From Deltaproteobacteria bacterium (GTDB lineage Bacteria; Desulfobacterota; Desulfobaccia; Desulfobaccales; 0-14-0-80-60-11), in NCBI GenBank assembly GCA_021817645.1, contig JAKAGH010000244.1, forward strand, positions 1 to 5,088: a DNA stretch of 5,088 bases. Reading direction: 5' to 3'. The position numbers and the translations under genes were made by a program. Shown one piece after another: positions 1 through 5,088 of this stretch (position 1 is the stretch's first letter; the number at the start of each line of letters is the position of its first letter). Under the pieces are notes generated by a model, which saw nothing but the letters and a program-made list of their open reading frames with translations, did not search any database and was not told the DNA's origin.

Positions 1-1
1 C

Positions 2-424
2 CCCGAGACCGAGGTCTATATCTTTTATATCGACATCCGCTCCCCTGGCCGCTACGAACAGTTTTTCTGGAAGGTGCGGGATGACGAAGGTGTCCATCTC
101 ATCCGGGGCAAGGTGGCCAAGGTCGAGCAGGAGCCGGGAACCGGCAATGTGACGATCGTGGCGGAAGACACGGCTACCGGCGACAAGGTCCGCATGACCT
201 TCGACATGGTGGTCCTGGCCGCAGGCATGGTGCCGTCCACCAAAGCCAATCCCTTCCCCCTGCCGCTGTCCTACACCCCGGACGGCTTCATCATCCAGGA
301 GCTCTTGCCGGCCGGCATTCACGCCGTGGGCACTTTAAAAGGCCCCTTGGATGTAATGAAATCCAATGAAGACGCCACTGGGGCCGCGCTCAAGAGTCTT
401 ATCAGCGTGGGTGGGAGGTCATAA
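2..424 (+). CDS. qmoA: QmoA, 3' end: HdrA-like flavoprotein subunit of the Qmo complex (partial)
   Basis: The reading frame is open from base 2 and ends at TAA 422-424, giving the last 140 residues of a longer protein. The N-terminal part, with the first dinucleotide-binding motif, lies before the window. The visible part contains the segment FDMVVLAAGMVPS, typical of the second FAD-binding region of HdrA-type and thioredoxin-reductase-like flavoproteins. Near the end a segment reading IHAVGTLKGPLDVMKSNEDA resembles the HdrA pattern in which a Gly-rich turn and a Pro-Asp pair close over the flavin. QmoA is a cytoplasmic FAD protein that, with QmoB and QmoC, links the quinone pool to APS reductase in sulfate reducers. 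The identification rests mainly on these motifs plus the adjacent qmoB and qmoC. A GTG at 74 lies in the same frame but is internal, because coding continues upstream to the window edge. Confidence 0.92.
   Translation, partial: PETEVYIFYIDIRSPGRYEQFFWKVRDDEGVHLIRGKVAKVEQEPGTGNVTIVAEDTATGDKVRMTFDMVVLAAGMVPSTKANPFPLPLSYTPDGFIIQELLPAGIHAVGTLKGPLDVMKSNEDATGAALKSLISVGGRS
413..419 (+). promoter_or_regulatory. Ribosome binding site of qmoB, inside the end of qmoA
   Basis: GGGAGGT lies within the last codons of qmoA, five bases before the ATG at 425. It supports that ATG as the qmoB start. Because the qmoA stop TAA (422-424) directly abuts the ATG, translational coupling between the two subunits is likely; that is an inference. 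Confidence 0.75.
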
Positions 425-2590
425 ATGGAAAAAAAATACGGTGTCTATTTGTGTAAGGGCTGCGGCATCGGGGACGCCATCGATTTTGAGAGCCTGCAAA
501 AGGTCATCAAGAAAGAGGGCAAGATCCAGTTCATCAAAGAGCACGACATCATGTGCTCCCCCGAAGCCCGGGCGATGGTCCTGGAGGATATCAAGCCGGA
601 AGGCGAGGGCATCAACTCCCTGGTGATCGCCGCCTGTTCTCCCCGGGTGAAATACGAGGAATTGGATTTCCCCAACGTCCTGGTGGAGCGCTGCAATATC
701 CGGGAACTGGTGGCCTGGACCCAGGAGCCCAAAGCCGAAGAAACCCAGGCCCTGGCGGAAGACTATCTGCGCATGTACTGCGCCAGAGTGAAAAAGTCAG
801 AGCTGCCGGAGCCGTATCAGACCGAGTGCGACAAGACCATCCTGGTCATCGGCGGCGGCGCCGCGGGCTTAAGCGCCGCGTTGGAAGCCGCCAATGACGG
901 CTACGACGTGGTCCTGGTGGAAAAAGAAGCGGAATTGGGCGGCTATGCGGCCAAGATGTACCGCCAGACGCCTGCCAGTTACCCTTTCACCACCCTGCAG
1001 GAGCCCGCGGTCTTAAAGAAGGTCAAAGAGGTTCAGGGCAATTCCAAGATCAAGGTCTATACCAACGCCAAGATCGAGAAGATCGACGGCCAGCCCGGGT
1101 TGCTGGACACCACCATCACCGTGGACGGCAATGAAGAGACCTTCCGGGTGGGCGCGGTGGTCATGGCCGCGGGTTTTAGGCCCTATGACGCCACCAAGCT
1201 CACCAAGTTGGGATACGGCGCCTCCAAAGACGTCATCACCAACGTAGAGATGGAAGAGCTGGCCAAGAAGGGCAAGATCGTGCGCCCCTCCGACGGCAAA
1301 GTGGCCCAATCCGTCGCTTTCATCCAATGCGCCGGCTCCCGGGACCCGGAGCACCTGCCGTACTGCTCCGACTTCTGCTGCCTGACTTCCTTGAAACAGG
1401 CCCTTTACGTCCGCCAGTCAAACCCCGATGCCACGGCCATGATCCTCTACAAGGACATCCGCACTCCGGGGCAAACCGAGCTTTTCTATAAGGAAGCCCA
1501 GTCGGACCCCGGCGTCATGCTGACCAAGGCCGAGATCGAAGGGGTTACCGTGGCCGGCGATGGTAAGTTGCAGATTGCCGCCAAGGACACCCTCCTGGGC
1601 GACAACGTGGTCTTTGAAGCCGACCTGGTGGTCCTGGCCACCGGCCTGGTGCCGATGACCAACGACGAGCCGGTGGTCAACCTCGGCTACCGTCAGGGTC
1701 CCGCTCTGCCGGAAGTGGAGGCCTATAACGGCTTCGCCGACTCCAACTTCATCTGCTTTCCGTATGAAACCCGGCGCACCGCCATCTATGCCGCAGGCAC
1801 CGTGCGCCAGGCCATGACCATTCCCATGGCCATGGCCGACGGCGTCGGCGCGGCTTGCAAGGCCATCCAGGCGGTGGAGCACGTGGCCGCAGGTATGGCC
1901 GTGCATCCCCGGGCCTGGGACAACACCTTTCCCGATCCTTTCATGCAGCGCTGTACCTCTTGTAAGCGTTGCACCGAGGAATGTCCCTTCGGCGCCATCG
2001 AGGAAGATGAAAAAGGCACGCCGTTCTATAAGATCAACCGCTGCCGCCGCTGCGCCACCTGTATGGGGGCCTGCCCCGAGCGCATCGTCTCCTTCAAGGA
2101 CTACAGCGTCGACATCATCGGCTCCATGCTCAAATCCTGCGATGTGCCGGAACTCGAGGATGAAGACGATCCCAATGCGCCTTTCCGGATTATGGGTCTC
2201 ATCTGCGAGAACGACGCCATGCCGGCCCTGGACGCCGCGGCCCTGCACAAGCTGAAAATCGACCCCCGGGTCCGCTTCATCCCCCTGCGCTGCATGGGGT
2301 CCTTCAACATGGTATGGGTCTCGGATGCCCTGTCCCGGGGGATTGACGGCATCATCCTGATGGGCTGCAAATATGGCGACGACTACCAGTGCCACTTTGC
2401 CAAGGGCAGCGAGCTCTGTAATTACCGCCTGAGCAAGTTGTCTGAAACCCTGGACAAGCTGGGACTGGAATCCGACCGGGTGATCCAATACCAGATCGGC
2501 CACTCTGACTTTGATAAACTGCCGGACCTCATCAGCGATTTCGTCAAACGGGTGATGGAGATCGGCCCCAACCCCTTCAAGGAATTTTAG
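425..2590 (+). CDS. qmoB: QmoB: HdrA-like flavo-iron-sulfur subunit with an MvhD-like C-terminal domain
   Basis: The product is a 721-residue soluble subunit of the quinone-interacting membrane-bound oxidoreductase, which exchanges electrons with APS reductase in the cytoplasm. Domains in order: an HdrA-type N-terminal region (about 1-125) with cysteines C10, C13, C44 and C71 (the last in AACSPR); a FAD-binding fold starting with GGGAAG at 143-148 and an acidic residue near 166; a middle region with FIQCAGSRD (C302) and YCSDFCC (C314, C318, C319), typical of HdrA; a second flavin segment, VVLATGLVP, at 402-410; two ferredoxin motifs (C510-C513-C516-C520 and C540-C543-C546-C550); and an MvhD-like domain from about 585 to the end with C594, C623, C648 and C656 (GC, then CHF). 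No signal peptide or membrane segment is seen. The MvhD domain has Asp597 where I recall hydrogenase-linked MvhD having a second cysteine of a CxxC pair. HdrA of another pathway is the main alternative, but qmoA before it and qmoC after it make QmoB the clear choice. Confidence 0.95.
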   Translation: MEKKYGVYLCKGCGIGDAIDFESLQKVIKKEGKIQFIKEHDIMCSPEARAMVLEDIKPEGEGINSLVIAACSPRVKYEELDFPNVLVERCNIRELVAWTQEPKAEETQALAEDYLRMYCARVKKSELPEPYQTECDKTILVIGGGAAGLSAALEAANDGYDVVLVEKEAELGGYAAKMYRQTPASYPFTTLQEPAVLKKVKEVQGNSKIKVYTNAKIEKIDGQPGLLDTTITVDGNEETFRVGAVVMAAGFRPYDATKLTKLGYGASKDVITNVEMEELAKKGKIVRPSDGKVAQSVAFIQCAGSRDPEHLPYCSDFCCLTSLKQALYVRQSNPDATAMILYKDIRTPGQTELFYKEAQSDPGVMLTKAEIEGVTVAGDGKLQIAAKDTLLGDNVVFEADLVVLATGLVPMTNDEPVVNLGYRQGPALPEVEAYNGFADSNFICFPYETRRTAIYAAGTVRQAMTIPMAMADGVGAACKAIQAVEHVAAGMAVHPRAWDNTFPDPFMQRCTSCKRCTEECPFGAIEEDEKGTPFYKINRCRRCATCMGACPERIVSFKDYSVDIIGSMLKSCDVPELEDEDDPNAPFRIMGLICENDAMPALDAAALHKLKIDPRVRFIPLRCMGSFNMVWVSDALSRGIDGIILMGCKYGDDYQCHFAKGSELCNYRLSKLSETLDKLGLESDRVIQYQIGHSDFDKLPDLISDFVKRVMEIGPNPFKEF

Positions 2591-2595
2591 GAGGT
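2589..2595 (+). promoter_or_regulatory. Ribosome binding site of qmoC, overlapping the qmoB stop
   Basis: AGGAGGT shares its first two bases with the qmoB stop TAG (2588-2590) and sits seven bases before the ATG at 2603. This spacing selects 2603 over the out-of-frame ATG at 2596, which directly follows the motif and leads only to a short shadow frame. Confidence 0.8.
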
Positions 2596-2602
2596 ATGAT
2601 CC

Positions 2603-3769
2603 ATGGCAGGCGAAACTGTCATCAAACCAGACCTGCAATTCGTCCATCAGGTGATTGCCTCCGGAGGGGACACCGTCAAGAAATGTTATCAGTGCGACAC
2701 CTGTTCGGTGGTCTGCAATCCCACTCCGGATGCCAAGCCTTTCCCCCGGAAAGAGATGCTGCAAGCCCAATGGGGCCAGAAAAGCGTCCTTAAAGATCCG
2801 GACATCTGGCTGTGCCATCAATGCAGCGATTGCACGGTCTATTGCCCCCGGGGGGCCAAACCCGGGGAAGTGATGAACGCCCTCAGGAAGATGTGTATCC
2901 AGGAGTATGCCATCCCGCCCCAGCTGGCCAAGATGGTGGGGGATAGCAGGTACCTCCTACTCCTTATTGCCTTCCCAGTGTTGCTGCTGCTTGGCGTCCT
3001 CAAATTCTTGGGGACTATAGGTGTGAATGTCGGTGAGCACGGGGAAAAGTTAATCCACCAGGGCATTGCCCTCCCCGAGGGGACCATTCGCTTCGCGAAA
3101 TTGTTTCCAACCCTCTTGGGGATAGACTTCGTCTTTGTTCCAGCCATGTTCTTTGCGGTGGCGGTACTGGCGCTTGGCGTGATGCGCTACTGGAAAGATA
3201 TCAATGAGGCCAGCCCGTTTAAGACGAAGGTGGAAGGCAACCTGGTGGGCAATCTGATCGCCACCTTAAAAGATATCTTAATGCACAACAAGTTCCGGCT
3301 GTGCGAAACCACTTACCCCCGCTCCACCAACCATTTGTTTGTCTTGGCTGGCTTCATCTTCCTGGCCATTGTCACCGGTTGGGGCTTCTTGAACGAGTGG
3401 GTGCTGCATCATGAGTCTCCTTACTTCCTGTTTTCCCCCATCAAGCTGATGGCCATGGTTGGCACCGCGGCCTTGCTTTACGGGATCTTCAACATCATTA
3501 AATCCCGCCAGGCCAACGCCGAACAGGCCGGCCTGGGCGGCTACTACGACTGGCTCTTCATCTATGTGGTCTTTGCCGTGGGCGCCACCGGGTTGCTCTC
3601 CTGGGTCTTCCGCCTGGTGGGCATCAGGATCCTGGCTTATCCCACGTACTTCCTGCACCTGACTTCCGTGTTCTTCCTGTTTTTCTACGCGCCCTATACC
3701 AAGATGGCGCACATGGTCTACCGCACCGCGGCCATGCTCTACGCCCGGATGTCAGGACGGGGTTTCTAA
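2603..3769 (+). CDS. qmoC: QmoC: membrane subunit with HdrC-like ferredoxin domain and cytochrome b-type domain
   Basis: The product is 388 residues, a fusion of an iron-sulfur domain and a heme b membrane domain. It anchors the Qmo complex and exchanges electrons with menaquinone. Two CxxCxxCxxxC motifs (C28-C31-C34-C38 and C71-C74-C77-C81) should bind two [4Fe-4S] clusters, as in HdrC. About six hydrophobic helices follow, at roughly 117-137, 174-194, 244-263, 279-299, 316-336 and 346-366, matching the HdrE/NarI-like cytochrome b fold. Candidate heme ligands are H228, H244, H352 and H370; I cannot assign them to particular hemes. There is no signal peptide, so the ferredoxin domain should face the cytoplasm, next to QmoAB. 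The loop between the first two helices is about 36 residues and hydrophilic. The gene ends at TAA 3767-3769, 22 bases before a strong terminator, so it is the last gene of the operon. Confidence 0.95.
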   Translation: MAGETVIKPDLQFVHQVIASGGDTVKKCYQCDTCSVVCNPTPDAKPFPRKEMLQAQWGQKSVLKDPDIWLCHQCSDCTVYCPRGAKPGEVMNALRKMCIQEYAIPPQLAKMVGDSRYLLLLIAFPVLLLLGVLKFLGTIGVNVGEHGEKLIHQGIALPEGTIRFAKLFPTLLGIDFVFVPAMFFAVAVLALGVMRYWKDINEASPFKTKVEGNLVGNLIATLKDILMHNKFRLCETTYPRSTNHLFVLAGFIFLAIVTGWGFLNEWVLHHESPYFLFSPIKLMAMVGTAALLYGIFNIIKSRQANAEQAGLGGYYDWLFIYVVFAVGATGLLSWVFRLVGIRILAYPTYFLHLTSVFFLFFYAPYTKMAHMVYRTAAMLYARMSGRGF

Positions 3770-3791
3770 AGACGGAAAGAAGCAAGAATAT

Positions 3792-3824
3792 AAAAACCGG
3801 CCCCCCTCGGGGGCCGGTTTTTTT
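3792..3824 (+). terminator. Intrinsic terminator of the qmo operon
   Basis: A GC-rich stem pairs CCGGCCCCC (3797-3805) with GGGGGCCGG (3809-3817) around a three-base loop, and runs into seven Ts (3818-3824). The five As at 3792-3796 can pair with the first Ts, so the full stem is up to 14 bp. The A-tract also gives a T-run on the opposite strand, so the hairpin could stop transcription in both directions, although no convergent gene is seen here. It lies 22 bases after the qmoC stop. Confidence 0.95.
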
Positions 3825-3833
3825 GTGGGCAGG

Positions 3834-3864
3834 TTTAGACCCCGCAAAGGTGCTTTTTTATAAT
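3834..3864 (+). promoter_or_regulatory. Possible promoter just after the qmo terminator
   Basis: TATAAT at 3859-3864 is a perfect sigma-70 -10 hexamer. The best upstream partner is TTTAGA at 3834-3839, which matches four of six bases of TTGACA, but the spacing of 19 bases is long. Transcription would start near 3871 and run into the gene-free region. In AT-rich DNA such a hexamer can arise by chance, so this is only a candidate. Confidence 0.3.
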
Positions 3865-3935
3865 TTGTGGGGACTAGCGAATTTAACTTTAAGGGCAGAT
3901 TAATTAAAAAAGCGAGAAATCCGAGTAGTAAATAT

Positions 3936-3948
3936 AGGCAAAATGCCT
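3936..3948 (+). repeat. Small inverted repeat (hairpin) in the intergenic region
   Basis: AGGCA (3936-3940) and TGCCT (3944-3948) form a 5-bp perfect stem with an AAA loop. A competing pairing of AGGCAA (3936-3941) with TTGCCT (3951-3956) is also possible. It could be part of an RNA structure or a small protein-binding palindrome; its size allows chance. Confidence 0.35.
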
Positions 3949-3983
3949 GGTTGCCTGAATGGAACAGAGGGAAGCATCTTGAG

Positions 3984-4019
3984 AAGTTTCCCACAATCCC
4001 CAAACTTGCCTAAGTTTTT
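3984..4019 (+). other. Attenuator-like set of competing short pairings ending in a T-run
   Basis: AAACTT at 4002-4007 can pair with AAGTTT upstream (3984-3989, 12-base loop) or AAGTTT downstream (4012-4017, four-base loop GCCT). The downstream hairpin ends in five Ts (4015-4019), like a weak terminator. The stems are only six AT-rich base pairs, so stability is low and chance is a real alternative. Confidence 0.3.
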
Positions 4020-4064
4020 AGTCACAAAGGCTTTGCCCGGTTCTCACAGCACAACCACACGCCT

Positions 4065-4084
4065 GGGGCGGGGTGGGGGAGGGG
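4065..4084 (+). other. G-quadruplex motif with single-base loops
   Basis: Four G-tracts lie on the + strand: 4065-4068, 4070-4073, 4075-4079 and 4081-4084, separated by single bases C, T and A. Tracts of four or more Gs with one-base loops are the type known to form very stable parallel quadruplexes. The element is about 70 bases upstream of the predicted -10 of the following gene. The complementary C-rich strand could form an i-motif. Formation in the cell and any regulatory role are inferences. Confidence 0.6.
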
Positions 4085-4118
4085 AGGTATGGACTTAGAA
4101 CCCCCGGGGCTCTCCCCC
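4075..4118 (+). repeat. Inverted repeat that competes with the G-quadruplex
   Basis: GGGGGAG (4075-4081) is exactly complementary to CTCCCCC (4112-4118). The C-run at 4101-4105 could also pair with part of the G-tracts. Such a hairpin and the quadruplex would use the same Gs and exclude each other. The loop of 30 bases makes the hairpin modest. Confidence 0.35.
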
Positions 4119-4151
4119 AATAATTTATTCGGGCGAAAGTCGCGATAATTC

Positions 4152-4160
4152 TGATAAAAT
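4152..4160 (+). promoter_or_regulatory. Likely extended -10 promoter of the YkgJ-like gene
   Basis: TGATAAAAT fits the extended -10 form TGnTATAAT, with one mismatch in the hexamer (TAAAAT, 4155-4160). No good -35 box is seen at the normal distance, which extended -10 promoters often do without. Transcription would start near 4167, giving a leader of about 30 bases before the ATG at 4198. Confidence 0.45.
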
Positions 4161-4183
4161 ATATATTCAGTCAAAAAAGTATG

Positions 4184-4189
4184 AAGGAG
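4184..4189 (+). promoter_or_regulatory. Ribosome binding site of the YkgJ-like gene
   Basis: AAGGAG ends eight bases before the ATG at 4198 and supports that start. The ATG at 4181, just upstream of the motif, is in a different frame. Confidence 0.75.
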
Positions 4190-4197
4190 CATCAGCA

Positions 4198-4995
4198 ATG
4201 GTCGATCTGAACATGAAGGTGGTAGAGCCCATCCAGCTGACCAAGGATAGCCGGTTCAAGTTCCGGTGCCATCCCGGAGTGTCTTGCTTTACCGAGTGCT
4301 GCGGCAAAACCACCATTATTCTCACCCCCTATGATATTTTGCGGTTGAAGAACCGGCTGCGCATCAAGTCCGGAGAGTTTCTCGCCAAATATACCCGCAT
4401 GGAAGAACACGACAAATCCGGCCTGCCCATGGTGATTATGGACATGCCCCGTTTTGAGGGCAAGTGCCCCTTTGTCCGGCCGGTCACCGGCTGCGAGGTT
4501 TATACTGACCGCCCCGCCACTTGCCGTTATTACCCCATCGGCCAGGGCACGCTGATCACCGAGGAGGGGGTGGATGAGTTTTATTTCTTCGTCAGGGAAG
4601 AGCACTGTAAGGGCTATGAAGCAGACGCGGAATGGACCGTGGCCTCCTGGCGGGAGGACCAGGGCGTGGACCTGTATGATGAGATGAACCTGCCCTGGAA
4701 GACCATGATGCTCCGCCGGGGCCAGGATGGCGGGCCGGTCACGGACGCCCGGGGCAATAAGCTCTTCGCCATGGTCATGTACGACCTGGACCAGTTCCGG
4801 AATTTTGTTTTCAAGAGCCGGTTTCTGCAGCTCTTTGATCTGGATGACGAGGTCCGGGAGAAAATCTGGGATGATGATGACGAACTCTTGAAGCTCGGCT
4901 ACGAATACGTGCGGATGGCTTTGAAAATCAAGGAGAGTGAGATTATCCAGCCGCGGTTGGGCCCGGGCCCCGGGGCCACCACCATGACTTTCTGA
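4198..4995 (+). CDS. YkgJ-family (CxxCxxCC-type) cysteine-cluster protein
   Basis: The product is 265 residues. Its N-terminal half matches the YkgJ/zinc- or iron-chelating cysteine-cluster family (Pfam UPF0153/CxxCxxCC). C24, C30 and the C34-C35 pair form the first cluster. They are followed by C90-Pro-Phe, the GCEVYTDRPATCR block (C99, C109) and the YYP that normally ends the motif. C137 is an additional cysteine. The family is thought to bind Zn or an Fe-S cluster, but its cellular role is not established. The C-terminal half (about 140-265) has no motif I recognise; it contains an acidic stretch near 216-229 and ends in a Gly/Pro-rich tail. There is no signal peptide or membrane helix, so it should be cytoplasmic. 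The gene has its own promoter candidate and is cut off from the qmo operon by a terminator, so a direct role with Qmo is not shown. I am confident of the family but not of a function. Confidence 0.88.
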   Translation: MVDLNMKVVEPIQLTKDSRFKFRCHPGVSCFTECCGKTTIILTPYDILRLKNRLRIKSGEFLAKYTRMEEHDKSGLPMVIMDMPRFEGKCPFVRPVTGCEVYTDRPATCRYYPIGQGTLITEEGVDEFYFFVREEHCKGYEADAEWTVASWREDQGVDLYDEMNLPWKTMMLRRGQDGGPVTDARGNKLFAMVMYDLDQFRNFVFKSRFLQLFDLDDEVREKIWDDDDELLKLGYEYVRMALKIKESEIIQPRLGPGPGATTMTF

Positions 4996-5008
4996 AGCGC
5001 TCGGCCCC

Positions 5009-5034
5009 GCGGCCGGGATCGCCTTCCCGGCCGC
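5009..5034 (+). repeat. Strong GC-rich hairpin after the YkgJ-like gene
   Basis: GCGGCCGGGA (5009-5018) and TCCCGGCCGC (5025-5034) form a perfect 10-bp stem with a six-base loop, starting 13 bases after the stop codon. No T-run follows (the next bases are AGCAATTG), so it is not a standard intrinsic terminator. It may slow transcription, protect an mRNA 3' end, or separate expression of the two neighbouring genes. Confidence 0.6.
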
Positions 5035-5072
5035 AGCAATTGTCAGAATCAGCGAATCGGAGAGCAGGAAGC

Positions 5073-5078
5073 AGGAGG
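5073..5078 (+). promoter_or_regulatory. Ribosome binding site of a gene starting at the window edge
   Basis: A consensus AGGAGG lies five bases before an ATG at 5084. The strength and spacing suggest a real translation start. Confidence 0.6.
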
Positions 5079-5083
5079 CGTAG

Positions 5084-5088
5084 ATGAC
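5084..5088 (+). CDS. Probable start of the next gene (only first codon visible)
   Basis: ATG at 5084-5086 is preceded by a consensus Shine-Dalgarno sequence and lies 88 bases after the YkgJ-like stop on the same strand. Only five bases are visible, so nothing can be said about the product. The short gap and shared direction suggest it may be co-transcribed with the YkgJ-like gene, unless the hairpin at 5009-5034 separates them. Confidence 0.45.

Larger units (their letters stand above)
3825..4151. other. Gene-free intergenic region between the qmo operon and the YkgJ-like gene
   Basis: No convincing protein gene is seen on either strand between the qmo terminator and the promoter of the next gene. 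The first part (about 3841-4020) is AT-rich, with a TATAAT hexamer, a small hairpin and three mutually complementary six-base segments. The second part (about 4061-4118) is very G/C-rich, with a G-quadruplex motif followed by runs of C. A short reverse-strand open frame across 3752-4003 runs through the terminator and lacks protein-like features. I recognise no known riboswitch or RNA family. Confidence 0.7.

Noticed and set aside
2596..2793. ATG at 2596 as an alternative start before qmoC
   Set aside because: It is in another frame, touches the Shine-Dalgarno sequence with no usable spacing, and its product is not protein-like.
1418..2821. Long reverse-strand open frame (467 codons) opposite qmoB and the start of qmoC
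   Set aside because: It lies opposite clear qmoB and qmoC coding sequence and has a composition rich in His, Gly, Ala and Val with no recognisable domain. Long antisense frames are expected where third positions are mostly G or C.
3278..3712. Reverse-strand open frame of 144 codons inside qmoC
   Set aside because: It is a shadow of the well-supported qmoC frame, rich in His, Gln and Gly, with no domain features.
3752..4003. Reverse-strand open frame of 83 codons across the qmoC end and intergenic region
   Set aside because: It runs through the terminator hairpin, overlaps the end of qmoC, and shows no motif or convincing ribosome binding site.
4021..4040. Possible sigma-54 promoter around the TTTGC at 4032-4036
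   Set aside because: The required GG about ten bases before the GC is absent (bases 4023-4024 are CA).
3825..4197. CRISPR array, tRNA, insertion sequence or attachment site in the intergenic region
   Set aside because: No regularly spaced repeats, no tRNA-like cloverleaf or TTCGA arm, and no transposase or flanking direct repeats are visible.

Overview
The window looks like part of the chromosome of a dissimilatory sulfate-reducing bacterium, probably of the deltaproteobacterial (Desulfobacterota) type. The reason is a colinear qmoA-qmoB-qmoC cluster, which encodes the quinone-interacting membrane-bound oxidoreductase that works with APS reductase. Coding DNA is moderately GC-rich, with most third positions G or C. 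I cannot name a genus from the sequence alone.

Layout: bases 1-424 hold the 3' end of qmoA (140 codons; its start lies outside the window). qmoB (425-2590) begins on the base after the qmoA stop. qmoC (2603-3769) follows after 12 bases, with its Shine-Dalgarno sequence overlapping the qmoB stop. A strong intrinsic terminator (3792-3824) closes the operon. A gene-free stretch of 428 bases (3770-4197) comes next. It contains an AT-rich part with small hairpins and a good -10 hexamer, a very compact G-quadruplex motif, and a likely extended -10 promoter for the next gene. That gene (4198-4995) encodes a 265-residue CxxxCC/YkgJ-family cysteine-cluster protein. A 10-bp GC-rich hairpin follows it, and the last bases (AGGAGG, then ATG at 5084) look like the start of another gene on the same strand.

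How the genes work together: QmoA and QmoB are HdrA-like soluble flavoproteins. QmoB also carries Fe-S domains and an MvhD-like C-terminal domain. QmoC fuses an HdrC-like two-cluster ferredoxin domain to a six-helix cytochrome b-type membrane domain. From knowledge of the family, the complex moves electrons between the menaquinone pool and AprBA, which reduces APS to sulfite and AMP. aprBA commonly lies just upstream of qmoA, but it is not visible here. The YkgJ-like protein probably binds a metal or Fe-S cluster. It appears to be transcribed separately, and its function is unknown.

The core of this window is a known system. The less explained parts are the intergenic region, with its G-quadruplex motif and possible small transcript, and the cysteine-cluster protein.
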